DNA of 64,000 nt from assembly GCF_008725655.1 (NCBI RefSeq), contig NZ_VYXP01000007.1, forward strand, positions 107,001 to 171,000. Reading direction: 5' to 3'. The notes below the pieces were generated by a model, which worked only from the letters and a program-made list of their open reading frames with translations, was not told the origin of the DNA and ran no database searches. The stretch comes from Marinihelvus fidelis. Lineage in GTDB: Bacteria > Pseudomonadota > Gammaproteobacteria > Xanthomonadales > SZUA-36. Shown here in pieces: positions 48,033-56,317 of the stretch (its first letter is position 1; every line of letters begins with the position of its first letter). The translations under genes were made by a program, and so were the position numbers.

Positions 48033-49616
48033 TTACGGGTCCAGCAGGATCACGCTGACCGAACGCGGCGGCAGGCTCACTTCCAGCGAATCGCCGTCCA
48101 GGTTCACGTCCAGGCCCGTGGGCTTCACCGTTTCGGGTGAGTCGAACGTGTTGTGCGCGTCGATAGAGGCACCGGTCAGTACTCGCGCCTCGGCGGCGTC
48201 GGCGCTGAAGCCTTCCAGGTCGATATCAATATCGATGGCATCCGAGGCATGCAGGTTCACCAGGCCGATGGCCAGCTTGCCGTCGGTGGTCAGCGCGGCG
48301 GTGGCCGAGACGTGCGGCACGCTCACGTCACCCACTTCGTAGTCCGGCACGCCGTCCAGTTCCAGCGGCAGGTAGGTCGCGTCCTGGAACGGGATGTACA
48401 GCTCAAACGCGTGGTAGGTCGGCGTCTTGATCATCTTTGGCCCATCGGTCAGCAGCACCGCCTGCAGCACGTTCACGGTCTGCGCGATGTTGGCCATGTG
48501 CAGCCGTTCGGTGTGCTCGTGGAAGACATTGAAGTTCAGCGCGGCCACCAGCGCATCGCGGATGGAGTTCTGCTGTTCCAGGAAACCCTGCGTGCTGCCC
48601 GGGGTCGGGTCATACCAGGTGCCCCATTCATCGAGGTAGATGCCGACCTGGCCATCCGGGTCATTACGCTCCAGCACTTCTTCCTGCAGGTTCAGGTGGC
48701 CGTCGACCATCAACGTGCGGTCCAGCGTGGAGATCCACTCGGCCTCGGGGAAGCCGGTGGCCTGGCCTTTCTTGCCCCAATCGCCAGTGGGCAAGGTGTA
48801 GTAGTGGTGCGAGATGCCGTCGATCTTGAAGAACATGCCGGCATCGGTGGTGCCGCCGGACAAGGCCTCGGTCCAGTCGGTGGCGTCGTTCTGGCCGCCG
48901 CTGGCCACCAGTTTGGGCATGTAGCCCGAAGGCGCCTTCAGGAACGTCGCGTAACGGCGGTACAGGTCGGTGTAGTACGCCGGCGTCATGTTGCCGCCGC
49001 AGCCCCAGGTCTCGTTGCCGACGCCCCAGAAGGCTACTTTCCAGGGCTCTTCGCGGCCGTTGGCGCGGCGCTCTTTAGCCAGTGTGCTGTTGTCGTCGGC
49101 GGTCATGTACTGCAGCCACTGGGCCATGTCGACGGGTGGCGCGCTGCCGATGTTGCCGGCGATGTAGGCCTCGCTGTCCAGCATCTCCACCAGTTGCATG
49201 AACTCGTGTGTGCCGATGCTGTTGTCCTCTTCCACCCAGCCCCAGTGGGTGTTGATGCGCACCGGGCGATCCTCGCGCGGACCGATGCCGTCGCGCCAGT
49301 GATACTCGTCGGCGAAGCAGCCACCGGGCCAGCGGATCACCGGGATCTTCAGCGGCTTCAGCGCCTCGATCACGTCGTTACGGAAACCGCCCGTGTTGGG
49401 AATGTCGGAGTCCTCGCCGACCCAGATGCCCTCGTAGAGGCCGCGGCCCAGGTGTTCGGCAAACTGGCCGTAAAGGTACTTGCTGATGGTGTCGCCGGGT
49501 TCATCGGCACGGATGGTCATTTCGACGTCGGCTAACGCGTTACCGGCGATGCCGCCGGACAGGGCCAGCAGGCCCACGCAAAGCCCACGCGTGAGTTTTT
49601 TGGGGTTGAGCGTCAT
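48033..49616 (-). CDS. Exported GH51 alpha-L-arabinofuranosidase
   Basis: 527 aa from ATG 49616, chosen for GAGGAGA upstream and a signal peptide (LTRGLCVGLLALSGGIAGNALAD). The TIM barrel carries acid/base E202 (GNETWGCGG) and nucleophile E330 (YLDEWGTW), and a C-terminal beta-sandwich follows. It removes alpha-L-arabinofuranosyl side groups from arabinan and arabinoxylan. GH51 enzymes are often cytoplasmic; this one is exported. It precedes the GH2 gene on the same strand, separated by repeat copy 3. Confidence 0.94.
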   Translation of the reverse strand: MTLNPKKLTRGLCVGLLALSGGIAGNALADVEMTIRADEPGDTISKYLYGQFAEHLGRGLYEGIWVGEDSDIPNTGGFRNDVIEALKPLKIPVIRWPGGCFADEYHWRDGIGPREDRPVRINTHWGWVEEDNSIGTHEFMQLVEMLDSEAYIAGNIGSAPPVDMAQWLQYMTADDNSTLAKERRANGREEPWKVAFWGVGNETWGCGGNMTPAYYTDLYRRYATFLKAPSGYMPKLVASGGQNDATDWTEALSGGTTDAGMFFKIDGISHHYYTLPTGDWGKKGQATGFPEAEWISTLDRTLMVDGHLNLQEEVLERNDPDGQVGIYLDEWGTWYDPTPGSTQGFLEQQNSIRDALVAALNFNVFHEHTERLHMANIAQTVNVLQAVLLTDGPKMIKTPTYHAFELYIPFQDATYLPLELDGVPDYEVGDVSVPHVSATAALTTDGKLAIGLVNLHASDAIDIDIDLEGFSADAAEARVLTGASIDAHNTFDSPETVKPTGLDVNLDGDSLEVSLPPRSVSVILLDP

Positions 49617-49736
49617 GTAAGTTCTCCTCGTTCTAATCATGGTTATGGTTTATGCGTATTCGGTGCGGTCGATTCAGCGCGAGGGCAGCTGGCATGGCTA
49701 ATCGCCAGGGCAGACTGACCCGTTTGTCGCCAGTAC

Positions 49737-50918
49737 TTAATCGGTGGTGGAAAACCGGTAGACAATCCGTGTCTCGTAGTCCTCGCCCGGACGCAGCACG
49801 GTGGACGGGAAGTCCGGCTGGTTGGGTGAATCCGGGAAATGCTGCGGTTCCAGGCAGAAGCCGCTGCGGTGGCCGTAGGTCTGGCCCTTGCCGCTGAGCG
49901 TACCGTCCAGAAAGTTTCCGGAATAGAACTGCACGCCGGGCTCCACGGTCAGCACTTCCAGCACGCGACCTGTCGTCAGTTCGGTGACGCGCCCGGCCAG
50001 AACCAGCTCGTCATCGGCCGCGGTTTTCAGCACGTAGTTATGGTCGTAGCCGCCACCCAGTTCCAGTTGCGCGTTATCGGCGCCAATGTCTTCGCCAATG
50101 GTCTTCGCCGTGGTGAAGTCGAACGGGGTGCCTGCCACCGGGGCGATATCGCCCGTGGGAATCAGCCCCGCGCCGACCGGCGTGAAGGATAAGGCCGGAA
50201 TCTCCAGCTCGTGACCAAGGATGTCGCCCGCGCCGGCCAGGTTGAAATAGGTGTGCTGGGTGAGGTTGGCCACCGTGGGCTTGTCGGTGGTGGCGTGGAA
50301 GCGCATGTCCAGCTCATCGCTGTCAGTCAGTTCGTAGACCACCTTTGTCTTCAGCGTGCCCGGGTAGCCCTGGTCACCGTCTTCGGACACCAGTTTCAGC
50401 ACCACGCCGGCGCTGTCCTCCGTCACGAAGGGCTTCATCGTCCAGACCTTCTTGTCGAAGCCCTCGACGCCGCCGTGCAGGTGGTTGTCGCCGTCATTCT
50501 TGTCCAACTGCACCACCTGGCCGTCGATCTCGAAGCGGCCGTTGGCGATGCGGTTGCCATAGCGGCCGATCAGCGCGCCGAAGTAGGGAGTGCCGGCCTC
50601 GTAGTCGGCGAGGGAATCCATGCCCAGTACGATGTCGCCCGCGTTGCCGTCGCGGTCCGGTGTGATCAGGCGGGTGATGATGCCGCCGTAGCCGATGACG
50701 TCCACCTCGATGCCGTTGGCGTTGCGCAGGGTGACCGCCGTGACGGTTTTGCCGTCGGCCGTGGTGCCATAGATGCGCTGGGTGGTGCTGGTTTCGTTCG
50801 CCATGGAGTCTTCCTTCTGATTTCCGGGGGTGGTGCCGTTGTCGGCGAATATCGCGGTGGGCATGGAAAATGCCAGTGCTGCGAATACCAGGGCGAGTCG
50901 GTGTGAGCCTTGGGTCAT
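49737..50918 (-). CDS. Aldose 1-epimerase (galactose mutarotase) with possible dual start
   Basis: 393 aa. Signal peptide (RLALVFAALAFSMPTAIFAD), then a galactose-mutarotase beta-sandwich with GRYGNRIANGRF, the histidines in DGDNHLHGG and LTQHTYFNLAG, and FCLEPQHFPDSPNQP with the catalytic glutamate. It interconverts sugar anomers, feeding isomerase or transporter. A second in-frame ATG at 50804 (MANETSTTQ) has its own AAGGAAG ribosome site and would give a cytoplasmic form. Divergent from the GntR regulator; shares its promoter region. Confidence 0.9.
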   Translation of the reverse strand: MTQGSHRLALVFAALAFSMPTAIFADNGTTPGNQKEDSMANETSTTQRIYGTTADGKTVTAVTLRNANGIEVDVIGYGGIITRLITPDRDGNAGDIVLGMDSLADYEAGTPYFGALIGRYGNRIANGRFEIDGQVVQLDKNDGDNHLHGGVEGFDKKVWTMKPFVTEDSAGVVLKLVSEDGDQGYPGTLKTKVVYELTDSDELDMRFHATTDKPTVANLTQHTYFNLAGAGDILGHELEIPALSFTPVGAGLIPTGDIAPVAGTPFDFTTAKTIGEDIGADNAQLELGGGYDHNYVLKTAADDELVLAGRVTELTTGRVLEVLTVEPGVQFYSGNFLDGTLSGKGQTYGHRSGFCLEPQHFPDSPNQPDFPSTVLRPGEDYETRIVYRFSTTD

Positions 50919-50979
50919 GGTGATTGCTTCTCCTGAGCGTTTTGGAGCGGTGTGTTGCCGCTGTCCATTATTTAGATAT

Positions 50980-50995
50980 TATGATAGTACTTAAT
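50980..50995. promoter_or_regulatory. Candidate GntR operator between the epimerase and regulator genes
   Basis: TATGATAGTACTTAAT shares the TACTTA core with the sites at 29136 and 51835, but with one extra base. It overlaps a TATGAT -10-like hexamer and lies 26 bases before the regulator start. That position would allow autoregulation and control of the divergent epimerase. Confidence 0.35.
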
Positions 50996-51020
50996 TAATT
51001 CCAGTCGAGGCGAGCCCCAT

Positions 51021-51779
51021 TTGGATGTCCAGATTCACAGTAGCCTGACGGACCGCGTGGCGGCGTCGCTGGGCCAGGCCATCGCGGTGGGCGAGTACCC
51101 GCCCGGTGCCACGTTGCCCACGGAAACCGAGCTCGCGGAGCTGTTCGGCGCCAGCCGGACCGTCCTGCGCGAAGCCGTCAAGATGCTGACCGCCAAAGGC
51201 CTGGTCGATGCCCGGCCGCGGCGCGGTACCGTGGTCAAACCCGAGACCGAATGGAACCTGGCCGACCCGGACATTCTGTCGTGGCTGCTGCACCGGCGCG
51301 GCGTACTGCCGTTGATCCAGGAGTTCGCGGAAGTGCGCCTGGCCATCGAGCCCGCCGCCGCCGCGCTGGCCGCGCAGAACGCCAAGCCCGCGGAAATCGC
51401 CGAGATGAAGGACGCCATCGATCGCATGCGCGAGTCCGTGCTCGGTGGCGCCGATCCCCTGGTGGCGGACATCGACTTTCATGTCGCCATCCTTAAAGGC
51501 AGCGGCAACCGGTTTTTCTGGAGCCTGCGGTTCATGATTTCGGTGGCGCTGCGTTTCTCTATCCGTGTTACCGATCCACCGCAAAAAGACAAACACGGCA
51601 ACGTCGAAGACCACAACCAGGTGCTCGAGGCCATCGAGGCAGGCGACAAGGCGTTGGCTGAGACACGCATGCGCGAACTATTGACCGAGGCGAAGGTTCT
51701 GCTTTCCGAAGCGCAAAACCGAAACGACGCCGCAGCCGAGATCGCCCCTTCCGATGTCGGATTTCCCGTCCCGAAGTAA
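51021..51779 (+). CDS. GntR/FadR family regulator, probable local arabinose regulator
   Basis: 252 aa from TTG 51021 with GAGGCGAG upstream. The winged helix is at about residues 8-72 (LTDRVAASLGQAIAVGEYPPGATLPTE, then FGASRTVLREAVKMLTAKG), and an FCD ligand-binding domain covers about 95-225 with acidic and histidine metal-site residues (DIDFHVAILKGSGN). It sits between the GH genes and the TonB receptor. Matching AT-rich sites at three promoters suggest it controls the whole locus. The effector is inferred to be an arabinose derivative. Confidence 0.88.
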   Translation: MDVQIHSSLTDRVAASLGQAIAVGEYPPGATLPTETELAELFGASRTVLREAVKMLTAKGLVDARPRRGTVVKPETEWNLADPDILSWLLHRRGVLPLIQEFAEVRLAIEPAAAALAAQNAKPAEIAEMKDAIDRMRESVLGGADPLVADIDFHVAILKGSGNRFFWSLRFMISVALRFSIRVTDPPQKDKHGNVEDHNQVLEAIEAGDKALAETRMRELLTEAKVLLSEAQNRNDAAAEIAPSDVGFPVPK

Positions 51780-51834
51780 CCCCGGTTCATCCTGATTTTT
51801 CTGGGCCTCATCACGAGATGATTGAACTCTTAGT

Positions 51835-51856
51835 CTATAAGTAGTACAAATATGAT
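51835..51856. promoter_or_regulatory. Candidate GntR operator and -10 of the TonB receptor gene
   Basis: On the minus strand 51835-51850 reads TTTGTACTACTTATAG, matching the kinase-operon site at 13 of 16 bases. TATGAT follows directly at 51851-51856, followed by a leader of about 160 bases to the receptor start. Confidence 0.45.
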
Positions 51857-52022
51857 GAGTGAAAAGCACAGGCTCTTGCAAATAAAAGTGGCGCACCTGC
51901 ATGGCACCAGGTGAACGACCATGAATTAGCTCACCCGTGACACCGGTCTCAACCGGGTTTCGGGCAGTCCTGCAAGATCCAGATAACGATTACGGCTCAT
52001 GCTTCCTGGAGGAGGACATTCA

Positions 52023-54782
52023 ATGAAAAGCAGCACACTCAAGCGCCTGCCACTGGCCATTACGATGGCACTGGCCACCGGACAGTCGGCAATGGCGCAG
52101 GACGAAGACGAAAGCGTTCTCGAAGAAGTGATCGTCACCGGCGTCAAGTACAGCATGACGGCGGCCGTCGAGATCAAGCGTGAATCAATGGCGATCGTTG
52201 ATTCCATCGTCTCTGAGGATCTCGGTAAATTCCCCGATAACAACGTGGTCGAAGCCATGCAGCGCATCCCCGGCGTGCAGGTGACCGATCGCGGCGCGGG
52301 CGAAGTGTCCGTGGTGTCGATTCGCGGCCTGGCCGATGTCACCACTACGATCAATGGTCGCAACGTGTTTACCGCCGCAGGGCGTTCCGTGGCGTTGCAG
52401 GACATTCCGTCCACCCTGATCAACCGGGTCGACGTGTACAAGACGCGATCCGCCGAGAACATCTCGCGTGGTATCGCCGGCCAGATCGATATTCACACCA
52501 ATCGCCCCTTCGATTTCGATATCGACGAGGGCCTGCATTTCCTGGGCCAGGTGCGAGCCACTTACATGGAAGCGGCGGATGAGTTCAACCCGCAGGGGAG
52601 TTTCCTGCTGAGCGACCGTTTCGAGACCGGTGGCGGCGGTGAATTCGGCTGGTTGATCAACATTGCCTACACGCAGGTCGACTGGCGTGACCAGGGTGCG
52701 CATGCCGGTGCATCGTTCCCGTTCGACACCGTGGCCAACGGCCTGGGCCAGATTCCGCCTGACCAGGGCTGGACCCCGGGTACCGACCGCGGCCTGCCGA
52801 CGGCGCCCGGTTCGACGTTGCCTGGCGACCCGAGCCGCGAATACCTGCACTGGCGTGACGCCATGTTCAACCTGGACGCGCGCGGTGAGCGTGAGCGCCC
52901 GGCGGGTAACGTGGCCCTGCAGTGGGCGCCGAATGAAACTTCCCAGTACACGATGGAAGTGTTCTACAACGGTTACCGCGAGGACATCTTCAACAGCCTC
53001 TGGTTCCAGTTCCTGAACTCGCCGATATACGACCTGGCTGATCCGGTCGAAATCTACAGCGGCACCAACATCATTCGTGGGCGCACCATGGGCGACGGCT
53101 TTAGCTTCACCTCCGGTGACGTGACGGTGCAGCAGACCGACAGCTGGCTTTACGCATTGAATGGCCAATGGGAGCTGAGCGATACGTTTACCCTGGAATC
53201 CGATGTCGCCTTCCAGGACAGTGAGTTCGAAACGGACTTCTGGGGCCAGCGCGTGGCCCGCATCGCACCCGAGTTCTACATCAACATCAACTCGGGCGAC
53301 GGCGTACCGTACCTTGACTATGACCCCAGTGGAATGGGTTCTCCGGCGAATGACCCGACCAACGTCGACAACTACTTCCTGGACTGGGGCTTCCAGAACG
53401 GCGCACGCTCCAGCGGCGATGCCTTGACCTGGACCGCCGACGCGGACTGGGACGTGGACTGGGGTGTTGTGAAGACACTGACCTTCGGCGCCCGCTGGGA
53501 CGACCGTTCCGCCGAAGACCAGGTCACGCCCGGACTGGAGGGTGGCCCGGTTGATGGCACCACGCTGGCGGACCTGCCGCCGGAATTCACGATGTACAAC
53601 ACCGGCGATTTCTTCGGCGGACAGGAAGGCGTCGTGCAGGGCTGGGTCGTGGCAGATCCGAACTGGGTGCTGTCCAACCTGCCGCAGTTGCGCCAGATTT
53701 ACGGCTTTGCGGACCCGAGTTACAGCCCGGTGTTCCAGGTCGACGAAACGCAGATCGCGGCGTACATGCAGGCTGACTTCTATGCCGATGTCGGCGCCGG
53801 TTTTATCGACGGTCGCGTTGGCCTTCGCTGGCTGGACGTCGACACTGATATCGCGTCACCTGATGATACCGGCGCATTTGTCACGGCCAACAACAGCAAC
53901 ACGACAACGTTGCCCAGCCTGATGGTGCGTTGGGGCATGACCGAGAACCTGCTGGCACGTTTCAGCTACACCGAAACGTTCAACCTGCCGGCGTTCAACC
54001 AGCTGAATCCGTACATCCAGTACTTCCCGGACGTCACGAATATCGGCTATGGCACGGCCTCGGGCGGTAACCCGAACCTGGAGCCGATCGAATCGGAGAA
54101 CACGGACATCTCGCTGGAGTGGTACTTTGCCGAGGGCAGCGTGCTTTACGCCACCTGGTTCAAGCGCGATATCAGCAACAACATCGTGCCTTTCCGGAAT
54201 GTCGTCAACATCGACCTCCCGGATGACTCGCCGGACCGTGGTCCGTATGACTACATCCTGAGCCAGCCGGATAATGCGGGCGCCTCCAGCCTGGACGGTT
54301 GGGAGTTTGGTGTGACCTGGTTCCCGGAACTGCCCGGCTGGTTTAACGGCCTGGGCATTCAGGGCAGCTACACGATCCTGGATTCCGAGCAGCAATTGCC
54401 GGTCCTGGATGACGTCGGCAACATTACCGGGTTCGACATCTCGCCCATCGGTGGTGTGTCCGACACCTCGTACAGCGCGATCCTGGCCTACGACCGTGAT
54501 ACGTGGAACATGCGCCTGAGCTACTTCTGGCGTGATGACTTCTACAACAACAACGAGGCGGCGTTGTTCGCCAACCCATTGCAGGTCTGGCGCGGCCAGG
54601 AAGAGAGCCTGGACTTCCAGCTCACCTGGATCATGACCGACCACCTGACGGTGACCTTCGATGCCACCAACCTGACCGAGCCTGAGTACCACTGGAATTA
54701 CGGTAACCAGCCAGAGTTATTCAACTTCCACAACTACCTGTACAGCCGGACGTTCTCAATGGGCCTCCGGTTCGAGTACTGA
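52023..54782 (+). CDS. TonB-dependent outer-membrane receptor (oligosaccharide type)
   Basis: 919 aa from ATG 52023, with a strong GGAGGAGG ribosome site. Signal peptide (LPLAITMALATGQSAMA), a TonB-box-like EEVIVTG soon after, then a plug domain (DNNVVEAMQRIPGVQVTDRG, SVVSIRGLADVTTTINGR) and a large barrel ending in RTFSMGLRFEY with the terminal aromatic. The type is that of Xanthomonadales/Caulobacter receptors for plant oligosaccharides. It most likely imports arabino-oligosaccharides, paired with this locus rather than iron. Confidence 0.93.
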   Translation: MKSSTLKRLPLAITMALATGQSAMAQDEDESVLEEVIVTGVKYSMTAAVEIKRESMAIVDSIVSEDLGKFPDNNVVEAMQRIPGVQVTDRGAGEVSVVSIRGLADVTTTINGRNVFTAAGRSVALQDIPSTLINRVDVYKTRSAENISRGIAGQIDIHTNRPFDFDIDEGLHFLGQVRATYMEAADEFNPQGSFLLSDRFETGGGGEFGWLINIAYTQVDWRDQGAHAGASFPFDTVANGLGQIPPDQGWTPGTDRGLPTAPGSTLPGDPSREYLHWRDAMFNLDARGERERPAGNVALQWAPNETSQYTMEVFYNGYREDIFNSLWFQFLNSPIYDLADPVEIYSGTNIIRGRTMGDGFSFTSGDVTVQQTDSWLYALNGQWELSDTFTLESDVAFQDSEFETDFWGQRVARIAPEFYININSGDGVPYLDYDPSGMGSPANDPTNVDNYFLDWGFQNGARSSGDALTWTADADWDVDWGVVKTLTFGARWDDRSAEDQVTPGLEGGPVDGTTLADLPPEFTMYNTGDFFGGQEGVVQGWVVADPNWVLSNLPQLRQIYGFADPSYSPVFQVDETQIAAYMQADFYADVGAGFIDGRVGLRWLDVDTDIASPDDTGAFVTANNSNTTTLPSLMVRWGMTENLLARFSYTETFNLPAFNQLNPYIQYFPDVTNIGYGTASGGNPNLEPIESENTDISLEWYFAEGSVLYATWFKRDISNNIVPFRNVVNIDLPDDSPDRGPYDYILSQPDNAGASSLDGWEFGVTWFPELPGWFNGLGIQGSYTILDSEQQLPVLDDVGNITGFDISPIGGVSDTSYSAILAYDRDTWNMRLSYFWRDDFYNNNEAALFANPLQVWRGQEESLDFQLTWIMTDHLTVTFDATNLTEPEYHWNYGNQPELFNFHNYLYSRTFSMGLRFEY

Positions 54783-54814
54783 GTAGAGCAAACACACTTC
54801 AACGTGGTGTGCTG

Positions 54815-54845
54815 GGCCGGTATGGAAACATGCCGGCCTTTTTTT
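54815..54845 (+). terminator. Rho-independent terminator of the TonB receptor gene
   Basis: GGCCGG-T-ATG / CAT-G-CCGGCC stem around a GAAA loop followed by T residues, 33 bases after the receptor stop. It closes the arabinan locus. Confidence 0.88.
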
Positions 54846-54855
54846 GCGTAAATTG

Positions 54856-54870
54856 CGCGAAGGGCGCGAA
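54856..54870. repeat. Short REP-like repeat, copy 1
   Basis: CGCGAAGGGCGCGAA, with a self-complementary CGCG core. It is identical over 15 bases to 59418-59432. Both copies are intergenic and beside T-rich sequence. Confidence 0.5.
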
Positions 54871-54945
54871 TTGGGATAATTGAAAGCAAATTGAGGTTTG
54901 GGCGGTCAACTTGCTTTCATGAACGTGAATCTCCGGGAGAGATTG

Positions 54946-55620
54946 ATGAGTAAACCGTTGAATGGGTGGCTGGTGCTTTGCGCGTTGCTGCTTTGTTTCA
55001 TGACTGTGGGCGCCACCTGGGCTGGTGATGAGCGCACGGCCATTCATGCCGATGCCAACGATGTGCAGCCGCTGCTACCCGGCATGGTTGCGCCGGCCTT
55101 CGCGGCCCGCACGGTTGAAAACCAGCCGTTCGAGTTTGATCCTTCGGCGATGGAAAAACCCGTGGTGATGACGTTTTTCCGCGGCGGCTGGTGCCCCTAC
55201 TGCAACATGCACCTGGCGGAAATGCGCAAGGCCGAAGCGGAGCTGAAAGACATGGGCTTCGAGGTCTGGTTCCTGAGCATGGACCAGCCGTCACAGCTGG
55301 TGTCCAGCCTGCAGGACCCGGAGATCGGCTACACCATGCTGTCCGACGCGAAGGCAGAAGCCACGCGCGGTTTTGGTATCGCCTTCCGCGTGGATGATGC
55401 CACCATTGAGCGCTACCAGGGGTTCGGTATTGACCTGGAGGCCGCATCCGGAGAAACGCACCACGCGTTGCCGGTGCCGGCCACATTTATCGTCGGCCAG
55501 GACGGCGTGATCAACTTCACCTACGCCAACCCGTCGTACACGGTGCGCCTGCATCCGGACGTGTTGTTGGCGGCTGCGAAGGCTTACAAGGATGACGCCG
55601 ACAAGCGTCTGAAGCGCTAA
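54946..55620 (+). CDS. Exported peroxiredoxin-like (AhpC/TSA, redoxin) protein
   Basis: 224 aa from ATG 54946 (GGGAGAG upstream). Signal peptide (GWLVLCALLLCFMTVGATWAG), then a thioredoxin-fold domain. The active site is FFRGGWCPYCNMHLAEM, a CxxC where classical peroxiredoxins have a single peroxidatic cysteine preceded by PxxxT. It belongs to the peroxiredoxin-like family with a WCPYC motif and is likely a periplasmic disulfide or peroxide reductase. Its stop overlaps that of the convergent BrnA gene by two bases. Confidence 0.87.
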   Translation: MSKPLNGWLVLCALLLCFMTVGATWAGDERTAIHADANDVQPLLPGMVAPAFAARTVENQPFEFDPSAMEKPVVMTFFRGGWCPYCNMHLAEMRKAEAELKDMGFEVWFLSMDQPSQLVSSLQDPEIGYTMLSDAKAEATRGFGIAFRVDDATIERYQGFGIDLEAASGETHHALPVPATFIVGQDGVINFTYANPSYTVRLHPDVLLAAAKAYKDDADKRLKR

Positions 55621-55901
55621 CCCGGTTTGTGCGCCTCCATGTAGGCGCGCAATAAGGCATTAATTTTTGTTTGGTATCCGCGCCCCTGAGCGCGGAACCA
55701 CTTAAGCACATCTGCATCAACGCGCAGCGTGACCTGCTTTTTGTTCTCGACCGGCTTCAGGCCTACCCGAACCACGCAATTGGCGAACATTTCCGGGGTG
55801 ACCTCGGGAATGTCGGACAGGTCGATGTCTTCGTCGCGCATGCGCCGCAAGCGGTCCATGTCACTGAAAACGGAAGAATCTGAAGTATTCTTTTTGCTCA
55901 T
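55617..55901 (-). CDS. brnA: BrnA antitoxin
   Basis: 94 aa from ATG 55901, inside the end of the toxin gene (41-base overlap). The C-terminal ribbon-helix-helix (QVTLRVDADVLKWFRAQGRGYQTKINALLRAYMEA) is the DNA-binding domain of the BrnA/DUF4415 family. The N-terminal part, rich in Asp and Glu (DEDIDLSDIPEVTPEMF), would wrap the toxin. It represses its operon together with BrnT. Confidence 0.92.
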   Translation of the reverse strand: MSKKNTSDSSVFSDMDRLRRMRDEDIDLSDIPEVTPEMFANCVVRVGLKPVENKKQVTLRVDADVLKWFRAQGRGYQTKINALLRAYMEAHKPG

Positions 55902-56148
55902 GTTTGTGCGCCTTTCGGGCCGAAATGATGCGAACCGTGTCGTCGCAGTCAGCAAAAGCGATAACTATCAACTGGTTGTGGAGCCGGCCAAACGTTTTGA
56001 ACCTGTACTCGTTGTACGGAAACCGATTGTCGATCAGCGTGATGCTTCGTGGGTCGTCGAGAATGCTCACGCAATCGCGAAAATCCACGCCATGCTTGCG
56101 GAAATTTGTTCGCTGCTTGGCTTGGTCCCATTCGAACTTGACTGCCAT
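55861..56148 (-). CDS. brnT: BrnT toxin (RelE-fold RNase)
   Basis: 95 aa. It starts VKFEWDQAKQRTNFRKHGVDF, the diagnostic BrnT opening, with the catalytic tail region RIISARKAHKHEQKEY (Arg, Lys, Tyr). It inhibits translation by RNA cleavage in the Brucella prototype. The ribosome site is poor. Two direct copies of AGTTACAT on the plus strand lie just upstream and are probable operator half-sites. Confidence 0.92.
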   Translation of the reverse strand: MAVKFEWDQAKQRTNFRKHGVDFRDCVSILDDPRSITLIDNRFPYNEYRFKTFGRLHNQLIVIAFADCDDTVRIISARKAHKHEQKEYFRFFRFQ

Positions 56149-56151
56149 TGT

Positions 56152-56172
56152 AGTTACATTTAGAAGTTACAT
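56152..56172 (-). promoter_or_regulatory. Candidate BrnA operator
   Basis: Two direct ATGTAACT repeats (minus-strand reading; 56152-56159 and 56165-56172) are spaced 13 bases apart, start to start, directly before the BrnT start. Tandem half-sites fit a ribbon-helix-helix repressor. Confidence 0.4.
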
Positions 56173-56317
56173 CAATGCGCGTTTTCTTCAGTTGAGGTTC
56201 AAAGCACCGCGCGCAGAAGGAACAGTCTGAGACATGGTGGGCTCTCGTGCTGTCAGAAAACAGCGCGAAGGGGTGTCATCATATTGCTGAAACTTGAATG
56301 TCGCGTCGAAAAGTTTC

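Noticed and set aside
48153-49535. 460-codon frame opposite the GH51 gene
   Set aside because: Same reason; GH51 motifs on the other strand are intact and this frame has no recognisable domain.
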